Source: Pseudobutyrivibrio ruminis HUN009
GTDB lineage: Bacteria > Bacillota > Clostridia > Lachnospirales > Lachnospiraceae
Reading direction: 5' to 3'
NCBI RefSeq assembly: GCF_000703005.1
Contig: NZ_JNLH01000001.1
Coordinates: 2,597,001 to 2,661,000, forward strand
Length of the DNA stretch: 64,000 bases
The notes under the pieces were generated by a model that had not been told where the DNA came from, searched no databases, and saw only the letters and a list, made by a program, of their open reading frames with translations. Each line of letters starts with the position of its first letter. The first letter of the stretch is position 1. Shown here piece after piece: positions 7,861 through 16,432 of the stretch. The translations under genes and the position numbers were made by a program.

Positions 7861-7908
7861 TCGTATCACCTCGTATATATAATACGGTTATCTCGTATTC
7901 GTTGTCAA
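7861..7908 (-). promoter_or_regulatory. Promoter with repeated ATACGA operator of the XRE-PemK pair
   Basis: TTGACA (7903-7908), 18 nt, TATTAT (7879-7884). ATACGA occurs at 7893-7898, 7871-7876 and 7861-7866, one copy in the spacer and two downstream of the -10, plus an inverted CGTAT beside the -10. This is the layout of a self-repressing antitoxin promoter. Confidence 0.65.
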
Positions 7909-7910
7909 TA

Positions 7911-7939
7911 TAAAACCCTTGACTCATTAGAGCCAAGGG
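7911..7939 (-). terminator. Terminator after truA
   Basis: The stem is CCCTTG-x-CTC with GAG-x-CAAGGG (7916-7939) and a TAAT loop, followed on the minus strand by T4. It ends the long transcript that includes ecfA-ecfT-truA. Confidence 0.8.
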
Positions 7940-7967
7940 CTACTTAAACCTTCCCAATTCAGCTATA

Positions 7968-8702
7968 TTATTCATATTCAATTCCAATCATAGTTAACCC
8001 ATGGGCTGGAGCGGTTGGTCCAGCAAGCTCGCGGTTGCGACCACGGAATATTTCAAGCATGTACATTGGTTCCATCTCTCCTGCACCAACTTTGATAAGG
8101 GTGCCGGCGATGATACGAACCATGTTGTATAGGAATCCATCGCCTGTAAGGCGGATATGGATGACGTCGTCTTCTTTGTAGACCTTTGCTGTGTAGATGG
8201 TGCGGACACGGGATTTAACCTGTGCCTTTACTGATGAGAATGAAGTGAAATCGTGCTGACCGATAAGATAAGCTGCAGCTTCATTCATTTTATCTACATC
8301 TAAATCGTAATAATAGTGAAATGTGTCCTTGCGCTTTGTAGGGTCTGGCATCTTGCGATTTAAAATCTTATATTCGTATGTCTTACGGCAAGCTGCGTAG
8401 CGTGGGTGAAAATCATCCTCCACCTGGCAAGAATACTGAACCACAATATCGTCAGGCAAACGCTGATTCAAAGCAAAGCTGATTTTATCAGCTGGCATTC
8501 TAGAATTAGTGTCAAAGACAGCTACATTTCCAAGTGAATGCACGCCTGCATCTGTACGACTTGCTCCCATAATCGAAATTGGCTCCTGCAAAAGATCTGT
8601 AAGGGCCTCATTCAATTTCTGTTCGATTGTTACTCCATTTGGCTGAATCTGCCAGCCACTATAGTTACTGCCATCATAGGCAACTACTATCATTACTCTC
8701 AT
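7968..8702 (-). CDS. truA: tRNA pseudouridine(38-40) synthase TruA
   Basis: The 244-residue enzyme isomerises uridines 38-40 in the tRNA anticodon stem-loop. The catalytic aspartate lies in G-A-S-R-T-D-A-G-V-H (near residue 53), and the N-terminus has A-Y-D-G-S-N-Y-S-G-W-Q as in other TruA proteins. Length is normal. The ATG follows the ecfT stop by one nucleotide (TAA-T-ATG), a gene order (ecfA-ecfT-truA) conserved in Firmicutes. A terminator follows. Confidence 0.96.
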   Translation of the reverse strand: MRVMIVVAYDGSNYSGWQIQPNGVTIEQKLNEALTDLLQEPISIMGASRTDAGVHSLGNVAVFDTNSRMPADKISFALNQRLPDDIVVQYSCQVEDDFHPRYAACRKTYEYKILNRKMPDPTKRKDTFHYYYDLDVDKMNEAAAYLIGQHDFTSFSSVKAQVKSRVRTIYTAKVYKEDDVIHIRLTGDGFLYNMVRIIAGTLIKVGAGEMEPMYMLEIFRGRNRELAGPTAPAHGLTMIGIEYE

Positions 8703-8703
8703 A

Positions 8704-9504
8704 TTACAAAATAACCTTTACTGCAAAAAATAGGATGATGTAAAGGGCTACACAAATATATGCTCGCTGATCAAGTGAATTATACTTGAGAGGATGCATC
8801 TTTGTACGACCTTCGCCACCATTATAACATCTTGCCTCCATGGCAAGGGATAAATCGTTAGCTCTTCTGAAAGCTGAAACAAAAAGTGGCACTAACAGTG
8901 GCACCATGTTTTTGGCCTTTGTGATAAGTCCGCCTGATTCAAAATCGGCGCCTCTGGCCATTTGTGCCTTCATGATTTTGTCTGTCTCCTCGATGAGGAT
9001 TGGGATAAAGCGTAGTGCAATGGACATCATCATTGAAATCTCATGTACTGGCACATTGAACTTTTTCATGAAGCCAAGTGATTTCTCCAAACCATCAGTA
9101 AGCTGATTTGGTGTGGTTGTAAGTGTCATAATTGATGTGCCTACAATAAGAAGAATCATTCTGCTTGTCATAAGCACTGCATTTTTAAGTCCCACATCTG
9201 AAATAGAAAGAATCCAAAATGATACTAAAGTCTTTCCAGGTGTAAGGAACAGATTAAACAGACCGGCAATAATAAGCAATACAACAATGGCCTTTAGTCC
9301 CTTTACCATAAATGAAAATGGTACGTGACTAAGCTTAATAATGCCAATCATTGCCAACAAAACTATTGCAAATAAAACTGCATTGTCTGCTGAAAACAAT
9401 GTGATGATAAAAATCAATGTAGAAAACAGCTTCACTCTTGGATCCAGTGAGTGAAGAACTGATTCTGCTGGATAATATTGTCCTAATGTAATTTCTCGTA
9501 GCAT
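8704..9504 (-). CDS. ecfT: Energy-coupling factor transporter transmembrane protein EcfT
   Basis: The 266-residue protein is the shared transmembrane scaffold of a group II ECF vitamin transporter. It couples the two ATPases to interchangeable S components. Both diagnostic cytoplasmic Ala-Arg-Gly-type motifs are visible: Q-M-A-R-G-A-D-F near residue 182 and A-M-E-A-R-C-Y near 222. Five or six hydrophobic helices surround them. It lies 43 nt after the fused EcfA gene and next to truA, the canonical context. No S-component gene is present nearby, consistent with a shared module. Confidence 0.96.
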   Translation of the reverse strand: MLREITLGQYYPAESVLHSLDPRVKLFSTLIFIITLFSADNAVLFAIVLLAMIGIIKLSHVPFSFMVKGLKAIVVLLIIAGLFNLFLTPGKTLVSFWILSISDVGLKNAVLMTSRMILLIVGTSIMTLTTTPNQLTDGLEKSLGFMKKFNVPVHEISMMMSIALRFIPILIEETDKIMKAQMARGADFESGGLITKAKNMVPLLVPLFVSAFRRANDLSLAMEARCYNGGEGRTKMHPLKYNSLDQRAYICVALYIILFFAVKVIL

Positions 9505-9547
9505 ATTTATAATCCTTTTTTAGTCCAAGCCAATAAGGTCTCGGCTA

Positions 9548-11308
9548 TTATTTACAAGCTTTCAAAATGGATTCTGTTGCTTCTGAAACTGTTGTTGCAG
9601 AGGCATCAACATCATAACCCATTTCCTTTAAATCATTCATAACATATGTTACCTGTGGAGCGGCAAGTCCCATCTTTTCAAGCTCCTTGTAGTGAGCAAA
9701 GACTTCCTTTGGTGTGCCATCGAAAGCTGGACGACCTGCATCCATTACGATGATACGGTCAACGTAATTGGCCACATCCTCCATGGAATGAGAAACCAGG
9801 ATAACTGTGTCTTTTCGTTTTTCATGCATATCTGAAATAAGACCAAGTATATCATCTCTTCCCTTTGGGTCAAGTCCTGCTGTTGGCTCGTCCAAAATAA
9901 GCACAGCCGGTTTCATTGCAATTACACCAGCAATAGCAGCTCTTCGCTTTTGACCTCCTGAAAGCTCAAATGGAGATGCAAGATATAGCTCTTCTGGAAG
10001 CTTAACTAGACCAAGTGCCTCATATGCACGCTTGATTTGTTCCTTTTCATCAAGTCCCTGATTCTTTGGACCATACTGAACATCCTTGAAAACAGTAGTT
10101 TCAAAAAGCTGATGCTCAGGATACTGGAATACCATTCCTACCTGTGTACGCAAGTCTCTGATATCAAAATCCTTGTCGTAAATATCCTGGCCATTGTAGT
10201 AGATTGTGCCTTCTGTAGCTTTTTCTAGTCCATTCAAGTGCTGAACAAGAGTAGATTTACCACTACCTGTATGACCAATGATACCGATGAACTCTCCCTC
10301 TTTTATGGAAAGGCTAACATCGTCTAGGGCCTTTACTTCATAGGCTGTATTTGGCGAATACTTGTATGAAACATGATCAAGTATTAACACATTCTTTTTA
10401 TCAGCAGCATCTTCTGCCACAGGCTTTTCTGCAACCCGCACACCTGATGCCTTTTTCATTCCAAGCTGTGCAAGAGCATCTACAAGCTCCTGTCTTGTAA
10501 GGACACATTCAGGAAGATTGAGCCCTGCTTTTCTAAGCTCATGAGCAAGAAGTGTAACCTGAGGAACATCCAAGCTGTGCTCCTTGAGAAGCTCAACATC
10601 CTTGAAAATCTCCCTTGGTTTGCCTTCCATGAAGACCTTGCCCTTTTCCATTACGTAGACATAGTCGGAGTCTACAACCTCTTCCATGTAGTGAGTAATC
10701 AGGATAACAGTAATCCCCTTTTCACGGTTGAGAGTGTGAACTGCGCGAAGCACGTCTGCTCGTCCATCAGGATCAAGCATGGCTGTTGGCTCATCCAAAA
10801 TGATACATTTAGGCTCCATCGCCATAACGCCAGCTATTGCTACTCTTTGCTTTTGGCCACCTGATAGTTTGTTTGGAGAATGAGCCTTATACTTTGTCAT
10901 TCCAACCATCTTTAAAGACTTATCAACTCGTTCCACAATCTGTTCTGTAGGAACGCCGATATTTTCTGGACCGAAAGCCACGTCCTCTTCTACAACACTG
11001 GCTATTATTTGATTATCAGGATTTTGGAAAACCATACCTGCAGTCTGACGTACTGCAAATGTGTACTCATCATCAGATGTGTTCATCTCGTCTACCCAGA
11101 TTGTGCCCTCTGATGGAGTAAGAAGCGCATTAATGTGCTTTGCGAATGTAGATTTGCCTGAACCATTGTGTCCTAAAATAGATATGAACTGTCCTGGTTC
11201 AACGTTGAGATTAACGTGGTCGAGGGCGAGCTGAATGCTCTCCACGTTGCCCTCTTCGTCACGTCTAATATATTCATGTACTAATTCTTTTGACCTTATT
11301 ATTGCCAT
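9548..11308 (-). CDS. Fused EcfA1-EcfA2 energy-coupling factor ATPase
   Basis: This 586-residue protein contains two complete ABC ATPase domains in one chain. The first half has Walker A G-H-N-G-S-G-K-S-T, Q-loop Q-N-P-D-N-Q, signature LSGGQKQR and Walker B ILDEPTAMLD. The second half (from about residue 310) has G-H-T-G-S-G-K-S-T, Q-Y-P-E-H-Q, LSGGQKRR and ILDEPTAGLD. In most Firmicutes these are two adjacent genes (ecfA1, ecfA2, once cbiO1/cbiO2). Here no stop or start divides them, and a linker of about 40 residues joins them. I chose the ATG at 11308; a GTG at 11317 is possible, but its spacing to AAGGA is too short. It drives EcfT-dependent vitamin uptake. Confidence 0.92.
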   Translation of the reverse strand: MAIIRSKELVHEYIRRDEEGNVESIQLALDHVNLNVEPGQFISILGHNGSGKSTFAKHINALLTPSEGTIWVDEMNTSDDEYTFAVRQTAGMVFQNPDNQIIASVVEEDVAFGPENIGVPTEQIVERVDKSLKMVGMTKYKAHSPNKLSGGQKQRVAIAGVMAMEPKCIILDEPTAMLDPDGRADVLRAVHTLNREKGITVILITHYMEEVVDSDYVYVMEKGKVFMEGKPREIFKDVELLKEHSLDVPQVTLLAHELRKAGLNLPECVLTRQELVDALAQLGMKKASGVRVAEKPVAEDAADKKNVLILDHVSYKYSPNTAYEVKALDDVSLSIKEGEFIGIIGHTGSGKSTLVQHLNGLEKATEGTIYYNGQDIYDKDFDIRDLRTQVGMVFQYPEHQLFETTVFKDVQYGPKNQGLDEKEQIKRAYEALGLVKLPEELYLASPFELSGGQKRRAAIAGVIAMKPAVLILDEPTAGLDPKGRDDILGLISDMHEKRKDTVILVSHSMEDVANYVDRIIVMDAGRPAFDGTPKEVFAHYKELEKMGLAAPQVTYVMNDLKEMGYDVDASATTVSEATESILKACK

Positions 11309-11316
11309 GGTACCCA

Positions 11317-11814
11317 CTATTCCTTCCAGTTGAGTCTATGCAAATTGCCCTCAGTTTCAAGTCCGAGGAAATCATTCTGTCTCAGTGCTTCGTATAAAAC
11401 AACGGCTACTGAATTTGATAAATTAAGTGATCTAATATCGTGTCCCATTGGAATACGAACGCAATTCTCCTCATTTTCTACAAGGATTTCTTCAGGGATA
11501 CCTGCTGATTCCTTGCCAAACATAATGTAGCAGTCTGGTTCATAATTCACCTGGGTATGTGTCCTTTTGGCTTTTGTAGTAGCCATATAAACCTTTGCAT
11601 CAGGATTCTTTGCCTTGAAATCTTCCCAATCATCATACCGGAATACTTCTAGCTTATCCCAATAATCCATGCCTGCTCTTTTCACCGTCTTGTCTGTGAG
11701 CACAAAACCAAGTGGCTCAATCAGATGAAGACGTGTGCCTGTGGCACAGCATGTACGCCCTATGTTTCCAGTGTTTGCTGGAATTTCAGGCTCATGTAAA
11801 ACTATGTTTAACAT
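11317..11814 (-). CDS. trmL: tRNA (cytidine(34)-2'-O)-methyltransferase TrmL
   Basis: The 165-residue SPOUT-class enzyme methylates the 2'-O of the wobble base of tRNA-Leu. Three SPOUT motifs are visible: N-T-G-N-I-G-R-T near the N-terminus, F-G-K-E-S-A-G-I-P near residue 100 and the knot-forming I-P-M-G-x-x-x-R-S-L-N-L-S-N-S-V-A near 128. Length is typical. Its stop lies 8 nt before the ATG of the EcfA fusion. A structured repeat element sits directly upstream, ending 14 nt before the start codon. Confidence 0.94.
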   Translation of the reverse strand: MLNIVLHEPEIPANTGNIGRTCCATGTRLHLIEPLGFVLTDKTVKRAGMDYWDKLEVFRYDDWEDFKAKNPDAKVYMATTKAKRTHTQVNYEPDCYIMFGKESAGIPEEILVENEENCVRIPMGHDIRSLNLSNSVAVVLYEALRQNDFLGLETEGNLHRLNWKE

Positions 11815-11827
11815 TACAAATACCTAC

Positions 11828-11911
11828 GTCAGTTACAGCTACAAGCCTTAGTATTTCTCCGGTCGACATCACGTCTCCCTTGAGAAATCTAAGAGCTTGA
11901 TGCTTACTGAC
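11828..11911. repeat. Dispersed structured repeat, copy A
   Basis: This is an 84-nt element that folds end to end. The outer stem is GTCAGT (11828-11833) with ACTGAC (11906-11911). Then comes an internal loop beginning TTAC, then CAAGC with GCTTG, CTTAG with CTAAG, and TTTCTC with GAGAAA around a central loop. The other copies are at 29302, 55588 and 61154. It lies between the aminotransferase stop and the trmL ribosome-binding site. Confidence 0.75.
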
Positions 11912-11925
11912 TTACTCTTTCTAAA

Positions 11926-13095
11926 TTAATTCGCTCTCAATTCTTCCACGAACTCTTCGATGCGGTCCATGGCGCGCTTAAGATTTTCCAGGGAGTATGC
12001 ATATGAAATACGCACATTTCCCTCGCCACTTTCTCCGAAGGCTGTACCTGGAACTACCGCAACTTCCTTTTCTCGAAGAAGTCTTGTACAAAATTCTTCT
12101 GAACTCATTCCGAATTCTGCAATAGATGGGAAAATGTAGAATGCTCCGTATGGTTCGAAACATTTAATTCCCATTTTTTTGAAACGATTCACAAGATATC
12201 TACGTCTGTCATTATATTCTTCACGCATGTTTGCAACATCCTCGTCGCAATCGCGAATAGCTGTAACAGCTGCATACTGACTTGTGGTAGGCGCACACAT
12301 AATAGCAAACTGATGAATCTTTGTCATCTGCTTTACAAGGATTTCTGGTGCACATACATATCCCAATCTCCATCCAGTCATAGCATGGCTCTTTGAGAAA
12401 CCATTGATGTAGATTGTACGCTCCTTCATTCCCGGGAAGCTGGCAATTGAAACATGTCCTTCACCAGTGTATGTAAGCTCTCCGTAGATTTCATCTGTAA
12501 GAACAAATAAATCGTATTTTTTAACAAGCTCTACTATAGGCTCCAAATCTGCTTTTTCCATAACAGCACCTGTTGGGTTGTTTGGGAAAGGCATAATAAG
12601 AAGCTTTGTCTTGTCTGTGATGGCTGCCTCAAGCTCATCTGGCTTAAGTCTGAATTCGTTTTCTTCCTTAAGATTGATAGGCACTGGTTTACCACCTGCC
12701 AAAATGGTACAAGGCTCATAAGAAACATAGCTAGGCTGTGGAATAAGAACCTCGTCACCTGGATCAAGCATAGCTCGAAGTGCTATGTCGATACCCTCTG
12801 ATCCACCAACTGTCATAAGCATTTCAGTAAGTGGATTGTATTCTAGATTATAATGACGCTTTAAAAAATCAGCGATTTCAATACGAAGCTCCTTTAAACC
12901 TGAGTTTGAAGTGTAGAATGTACGGCCTCTCTCAAGAGAATAGATTGCTTCGTCTCTAACCTTCCATGGTGTGTCGAAGTCTGGCTCGCCAACACCAAGG
13001 GAAATAGCATCTGGCATTTCTGCAACAATGTCAAAAAACTTACGGATTCCAGATGGCTTGATTTCTGTAATAGTTTGATTTAAAGGATTTCTCAT
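11926..13095 (-). CDS. Pyridoxal-phosphate aminotransferase, class I/II
   Basis: The 389-residue cytosolic enzyme is a fold-type I aminotransferase. The cofactor lysine lies in I-N-G-F-S-K-S-H-A-M-T-G-W-R-L-G-Y (about residue 233). M-P-F-P-N-N-P-T-G-A provides the Asn that contacts the cofactor, and V-R-I-S-Y-A near the end contains the substrate-carboxylate Arg. It overlaps the upstream Lrp-type regulator by 4 nt (ATGA). The usual interpretation is an aspartate, alanine or aromatic aminotransferase under Lrp control; the substrate cannot be fixed from sequence. Confidence 0.92.
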   Translation of the reverse strand: MRNPLNQTITEIKPSGIRKFFDIVAEMPDAISLGVGEPDFDTPWKVRDEAIYSLERGRTFYTSNSGLKELRIEIADFLKRHYNLEYNPLTEMLMTVGGSEGIDIALRAMLDPGDEVLIPQPSYVSYEPCTILAGGKPVPINLKEENEFRLKPDELEAAITDKTKLLIMPFPNNPTGAVMEKADLEPIVELVKKYDLFVLTDEIYGELTYTGEGHVSIASFPGMKERTIYINGFSKSHAMTGWRLGYVCAPEILVKQMTKIHQFAIMCAPTTSQYAAVTAIRDCDEDVANMREEYNDRRRYLVNRFKKMGIKCFEPYGAFYIFPSIAEFGMSSEEFCTRLLREKEVAVVPGTAFGESGEGNVRISYAYSLENLKRAMDRIEEFVEELRAN

Positions 13096-13574
13096 AAGCT
13101 CACCTTCTCCCTCTCATCAACATGCTTTTCCGCCATAATTATGCCGTGGTCCTTGTATTTCTTAAGGACAAAGTTTGTCTGTGTACTAAGCACTGAATCA
13201 AGTGGAGAAAGCTTAGCAGAAACAAAGTCTGCAACCTCTCTAAGTGTGTGGCCCTCAATTGAAACCATAAAATCGTAACTGCCTGAGATCAAGTAAACAG
13301 CATCAACTTCAGGATAATTGTAGATGCGCTCAGCTACCTTATCAAAACCCATACCTCTCTGAGGTGTAACGCGTACCTCGATAAGAGCTGAAACCTTTTC
13401 TACGCTTGCCTTATCCCAATTGATAAGTGTAGGATAACCGCAAATGATATGCTCGTTTTCCATAGCCTCAAGCTCGTTCATGATTGTAGCTTCGTCTGTG
13501 CCAAGCATCATAGCTAAATCTGCTAAATCAATCCTACTGTTATGTTCAATGTAAGTTAAAATCTTTTCTCTCAT
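13092..13574 (-). CDS. Lrp/AsnC-family transcriptional regulator
   Basis: The protein has 160 residues. An N-terminal winged helix (about 1-55) with D-L-A-M-M-L-G-T-D-E-A-T-I is followed by the RAM ligand-binding domain, with V-Y-L-I-S-G-S-Y-D-F-M-V near residue 98, the typical Lrp core. Amino acids are the usual ligands. I chose the ATG at 13574, which has AGGGGTGAT just upstream; the GTG nine bases earlier overlaps that site. The stop overlaps the aminotransferase start, so the pair is coupled and probably linked by function. Confidence 0.92.
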   Translation of the reverse strand: MREKILTYIEHNSRIDLADLAMMLGTDEATIMNELEAMENEHIICGYPTLINWDKASVEKVSALIEVRVTPQRGMGFDKVAERIYNYPEVDAVYLISGSYDFMVSIEGHTLREVADFVSAKLSPLDSVLSTQTNFVLKKYKDHGIIMAEKHVDEREKVSL

Positions 13575-13599
13575 TATAATCACCCCTAAACTTTCTTAG

Positions 13600-14583
13600 C
13601 TAATGTACGTTATACAATGCGTCTGTTTTTGGTGGCTCAAGGAATCGTTCCTCATCACCATTTATTACACGCTTATCATTCGAAGAGTTGGACTTCCCGA
13701 TAATGGCGGATGCTACCCCCGCATCACGAAGCTTTCTAACAAGCCCGTTGCCATCCTCGGTTGCGATTAGCATCGCTCCTGAAGAAATTAACTCGTATGG
13801 ATTAATTCCGAAAAACTCGCAGACTTCGATAGTCTCCTGCTTTACTGGAATGGCTTTTAAATCAACATCAAGGCCAACACCTGAGGCCTCTCCCATCTCC
13901 CAAAGTGCACCAAATATGCCGCCTTCAGTAACATCGTGCATAGCTGCCACTCCGTGTTCTACGGCGATGCGACTTTCTGGAAGAACGCTAAGGTACTGAT
14001 CAAAGCCCTTTGCTGTATCAATTAATGATTGTGGCAAACGCTCTAGCAATTCCTTTTCGTGGTCCTTTGCAATGATGGATGTTCCTTCAAGGCCAATCCA
14101 CTTTGTAAGAACAATATCCATGCCCGGCTTTGCTCCACCTGTGGAAATCATCTGGCCTTTCTTGACCTTGCCAACTGCTGTCACCGAAATGAGTGGCTGA
14201 TTGACAGCCTCTGTAACCTCTGTGTGACCGCCGATAACCTGGACATTATAGCGCTTGCAGGCTGCATCAACCTGCTCCATAATTGCCTTTAGCTTTGCCT
14301 CCCGCATACGTGGTGTGAGAAGCACTGTAAGAAGGATGCCGATAGGCTCTGCACCTGCACTTGCCAAATCATTTACAGAAATGGTAACTGCAAGCTCTCC
14401 AATATCAGAAGCTGTGCCGGTGATTGGGTCTGTTGAAAGAACGATTTCTTCGTCTGGACCAACACTAAGTGTGGCGCAATCCTCACCAATTCCTGGACCA
14501 TTGCCAACCTCTGGTCGTTTTACATGTAATTGTTTAATGACGGAGCGCTTAAGAACGCTCTCTGGTAATTTTCCAATTTCCAT
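13600..14583 (-). CDS. AIR synthase-related / HypE-like protein
   Basis: The 327-residue protein belongs to the PurM/HypE/SelD/ThiL ATP-binding superfamily. It shows the family's dimer and ATP elements: G-E-D-C-A near residue 32, V-S-T-D-P-like L-S-T-D-P-I-T-G, an N-D-L-A-S-A-G-A-E-P segment with the metal-binding Asn-Asp, and H-D-V-T-E-G-G-I-F-G-A-L. It lacks the terminal P-R-I-C of true HypE, so carbamoyl-dehydration activity is unlikely. It follows VanW by 2 nt and precedes the Lrp gene. The precise reaction is unknown. Confidence 0.85.
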   Translation of the reverse strand: MEIGKLPESVLKRSVIKQLHVKRPEVGNGPGIGEDCATLSVGPDEEIVLSTDPITGTASDIGELAVTISVNDLASAGAEPIGILLTVLLTPRMREAKLKAIMEQVDAACKRYNVQVIGGHTEVTEAVNQPLISVTAVGKVKKGQMISTGGAKPGMDIVLTKWIGLEGTSIIAKDHEKELLERLPQSLIDTAKGFDQYLSVLPESRIAVEHGVAAMHDVTEGGIFGALWEMGEASGVGLDVDLKAIPVKQETIEVCEFFGINPYELISSGAMLIATEDGNGLVRKLRDAGVASAIIGKSNSSNDKRVINGDEERFLEPPKTDALYNVH

Positions 14584-14585
14584 AA

Positions 14586-16259
14586 TTATATTTCTGAGTT
14601 GTCTGTAACTGTTGTGTCTGTAGTAGTGTCTGTTGTTGTATCTGTAGTGGTGTCTGTAGTGGTATCTGTTGTATCCGATGTAGGATTTGTAACAGAATAC
14701 TTTGGAGTGATTTCAAACGGTGTTGAATTAACTACTCCTGGTGCATACAAGGAAATAGCCGCTGCTATTGTGGCTGCATCCTGTGTATTTACCGCCTGAA
14801 GCATAGCATATGAAAGATTTGGGTCTATCGATGCTATACCTACAGTAACTGTTCTGTTGGATGGATTGTAACGGCTGTTGTTGTAAACATCACGGCTTAC
14901 CTCCTCACCGTTTTCATAAACAATCTTCCAAAGACGAGCTGTGTATCCTGTGTGGCCACTGACTGTAGTAGTCATTTTACCGAGTGGTACATTTGGATCT
15001 GCAACCCATGTGGTAGCCTGAACATTCACACCTGTAATTTCTGTTTCGTATTCAACGCTGTGTCCAGCATCATCCTCTTCCTTACCGTAGATATTGAAAT
15101 ATGCATTGTTGCCATCACAATATCCTTCGATATAGATAGGATAATTTTTATTATTTCGAATCTGGAAGTCCTTTCCACCAGATTCCGCAATAGCCGCATC
15201 CTGTGAAGGTGGCACGTATGTGACAATCATGGAGTGACATGAACGAGTAACAACCTCAAGCTCTGCCGCTCTAACTGCACCATATAAAGTAGTAGAAACC
15301 TGGCAAATACCTCCACCGTAAGTCTCTACAGTAGTTCCATTTTCGTATGAGCCTGCAAGCATGTATCCATTTTCTGCTGAGAATGGTGTGATTGTATTAA
15401 GCACTGAAAATTCATCCCCTGGATAAAGGATTGTGCCATTTATAAATCCAACACCATTTGCAACGTTGTTTTTGCGAGCTGCGGATGATGAGCTGTAATC
15501 TGTGCTATAGCTTCCAAGTAAATCTGTGATTTCGGCAAGCTCTTCTTTGCTGCCTCTAGGCTCTTTGACCTCTGTGGCAAGTGCTATTGTGGCTGCACTT
15601 CCATCCCAACTGTTTTCAATATAATCAACAATGATAGCTGCTGATTCTTCTATTTGAACAACTACTCCTGATGTACCTTCATGGAAAACGAATTCCCCAT
15701 TTTCTCTGGTAAGATAATCATCACTGGCCTCATCATTAACCTGTGTAGATGCTGAATTCAAATAAAGGATAACGCCATCCTTATCAACTCCAAGTGACAA
15801 AGCAAAATCCTTTGTGCGGCCTTCTGCTAAATCCTGTGAAGCCTTGAACCTCTCACCAAAATTACCATATGTGCCATATGTGGCCGCCTTTTCTGTGACA
15901 TCGCTATTCTTTGCTCCGATGCAGAGGTCTGCCCCTGTAGCAGAAATGGTTTGATCATTAGCCGATAAAGTGAATTCAACATCATCATACTTCGAAAAAT
16001 AATCAGCTACTACTGCATCTGCCTCAGTAACTGTCATGCCACTGACTGATATGCCTGCGATGGAGATACCATCTGGAATAATTCTATCGTCTGTTTCATC
16101 TGCAACAGCCAATTCAGCCTCTTCATTGGCAAGCTCTTCGTCAGATACTGATGACTCGGATTCTTCTATTTCATCCGCCTTGACAAATGTAGAATTTGCA
16201 AAAAGACCACTAACCATGCTTGTTGCCAATAATATAGGTAATATGTTCTTTCTATTCAT
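14586..16259 (-). CDS. VanW-family secreted protein with a Thr-Asp repeat tail
   Basis: The 557-residue exported protein has a signal peptide (residues 1-28, ending near F-V-K-A-D-E). A putative peptidoglycan-binding region (about 60-240) is followed by the VanW domain (about 265-400), with N-G-V-G-F-I-N-G-T-I-L-Y-P-G-D-E-F and Y-G-G-G-I-C-Q-V-S-T-T-L-Y. A beta-rich G5-like stretch (about 405-475) comes next. The C-terminus carries about six T-x-T-T-D units encoded by a near-perfect 12-bp repeat. VanW proteins are associated with vancomycin-resistance clusters but are widespread, and their function is undefined. Surface or cell-wall location is inferred. Confidence 0.85.
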   Translation of the reverse strand: MNRKNILPILLATSMVSGLFANSTFVKADEIEESESSVSDEELANEEAELAVADETDDRIIPDGISIAGISVSGMTVTEADAVVADYFSKYDDVEFTLSANDQTISATGADLCIGAKNSDVTEKAATYGTYGNFGERFKASQDLAEGRTKDFALSLGVDKDGVILYLNSASTQVNDEASDDYLTRENGEFVFHEGTSGVVVQIEESAAIIVDYIENSWDGSAATIALATEVKEPRGSKEELAEITDLLGSYSTDYSSSSAARKNNVANGVGFINGTILYPGDEFSVLNTITPFSAENGYMLAGSYENGTTVETYGGGICQVSTTLYGAVRAAELEVVTRSCHSMIVTYVPPSQDAAIAESGGKDFQIRNNKNYPIYIEGYCDGNNAYFNIYGKEEDDAGHSVEYETEITGVNVQATTWVADPNVPLGKMTTTVSGHTGYTARLWKIVYENGEEVSRDVYNNSRYNPSNRTVTVGIASIDPNLSYAMLQAVNTQDAATIAAAISLYAPGVVNSTPFEITPKYSVTNPTSDTTDTTTDTTTDTTTDTTTDTTVTDNSEI

Positions 16260-16299
16260 AACAAAATCCTCTTTACATTAGATTGTGCGCAAAGTAAAC

Positions 16300-16398
16300 T
16301 TAGATTATAGCAGCAGCAAATGTGGTAAATACCATGCATACAAGCACTACTACAAGGATTGCTCCTGCGATTATTTGATGCTTCTTAGAACGCTTCAT
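16300..16398 (-). CDS. 32-aa single-pass membrane microprotein
   Basis: A short frame encodes a 32-residue peptide with a basic N-terminus (M-K-R-S-K-K-H) and one long hydrophobic helix ending in F-A-A-A-I-I. GAGGT lies 7 nt before the ATG, a good ribosome-binding site. It is placed upstream of vanW on the same strand, 40 nt away. The charge and helix pattern resembles other tiny membrane proteins of Clostridia, but I cannot name a family. The start codon lies within the predicted promoter of the divergent gene, so the region would be doubly used. Confidence 0.55.
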   Translation of the reverse strand: MKRSKKHQIIAGAILVVVLVCMVFTTFAAAII

Positions 16399-16403
16399 AT
16401 AAA
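16375..16403 (+). promoter_or_regulatory. Sigma-A promoter of the plus-strand TM/TPR-like gene
   Basis: TTGATG (16375-16380), 17 nt, TATAAA (16398-16403), 29 nt ahead of the ATG at 16433. It overlaps the 5' end of the divergent microprotein gene. Confidence 0.6.
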
Positions 16404-16432
16404 TACCTCACTTAATATGTAAAGGAGAAACC

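Noticed and set aside
11317..11317. GTG start at 11317 for the EcfA fusion
   Set aside because: It is only 3 nt from the AAGGA motif, whereas the ATG at 11308 has acceptable spacing and matches the usual N-terminus.
11828..11911. Intrinsic terminator or riboswitch as an explanation of copy A
   Set aside because: There is no U-run after the hairpin, and the same element occurs before unrelated genes and between convergent genes, so a ligand-specific riboswitch is unlikely.
13688..14608. Plus-strand frames across the AIR-synthase-like gene and the vanW end
   Set aside because: They are antisense shadows of clear genes with full family motifs.
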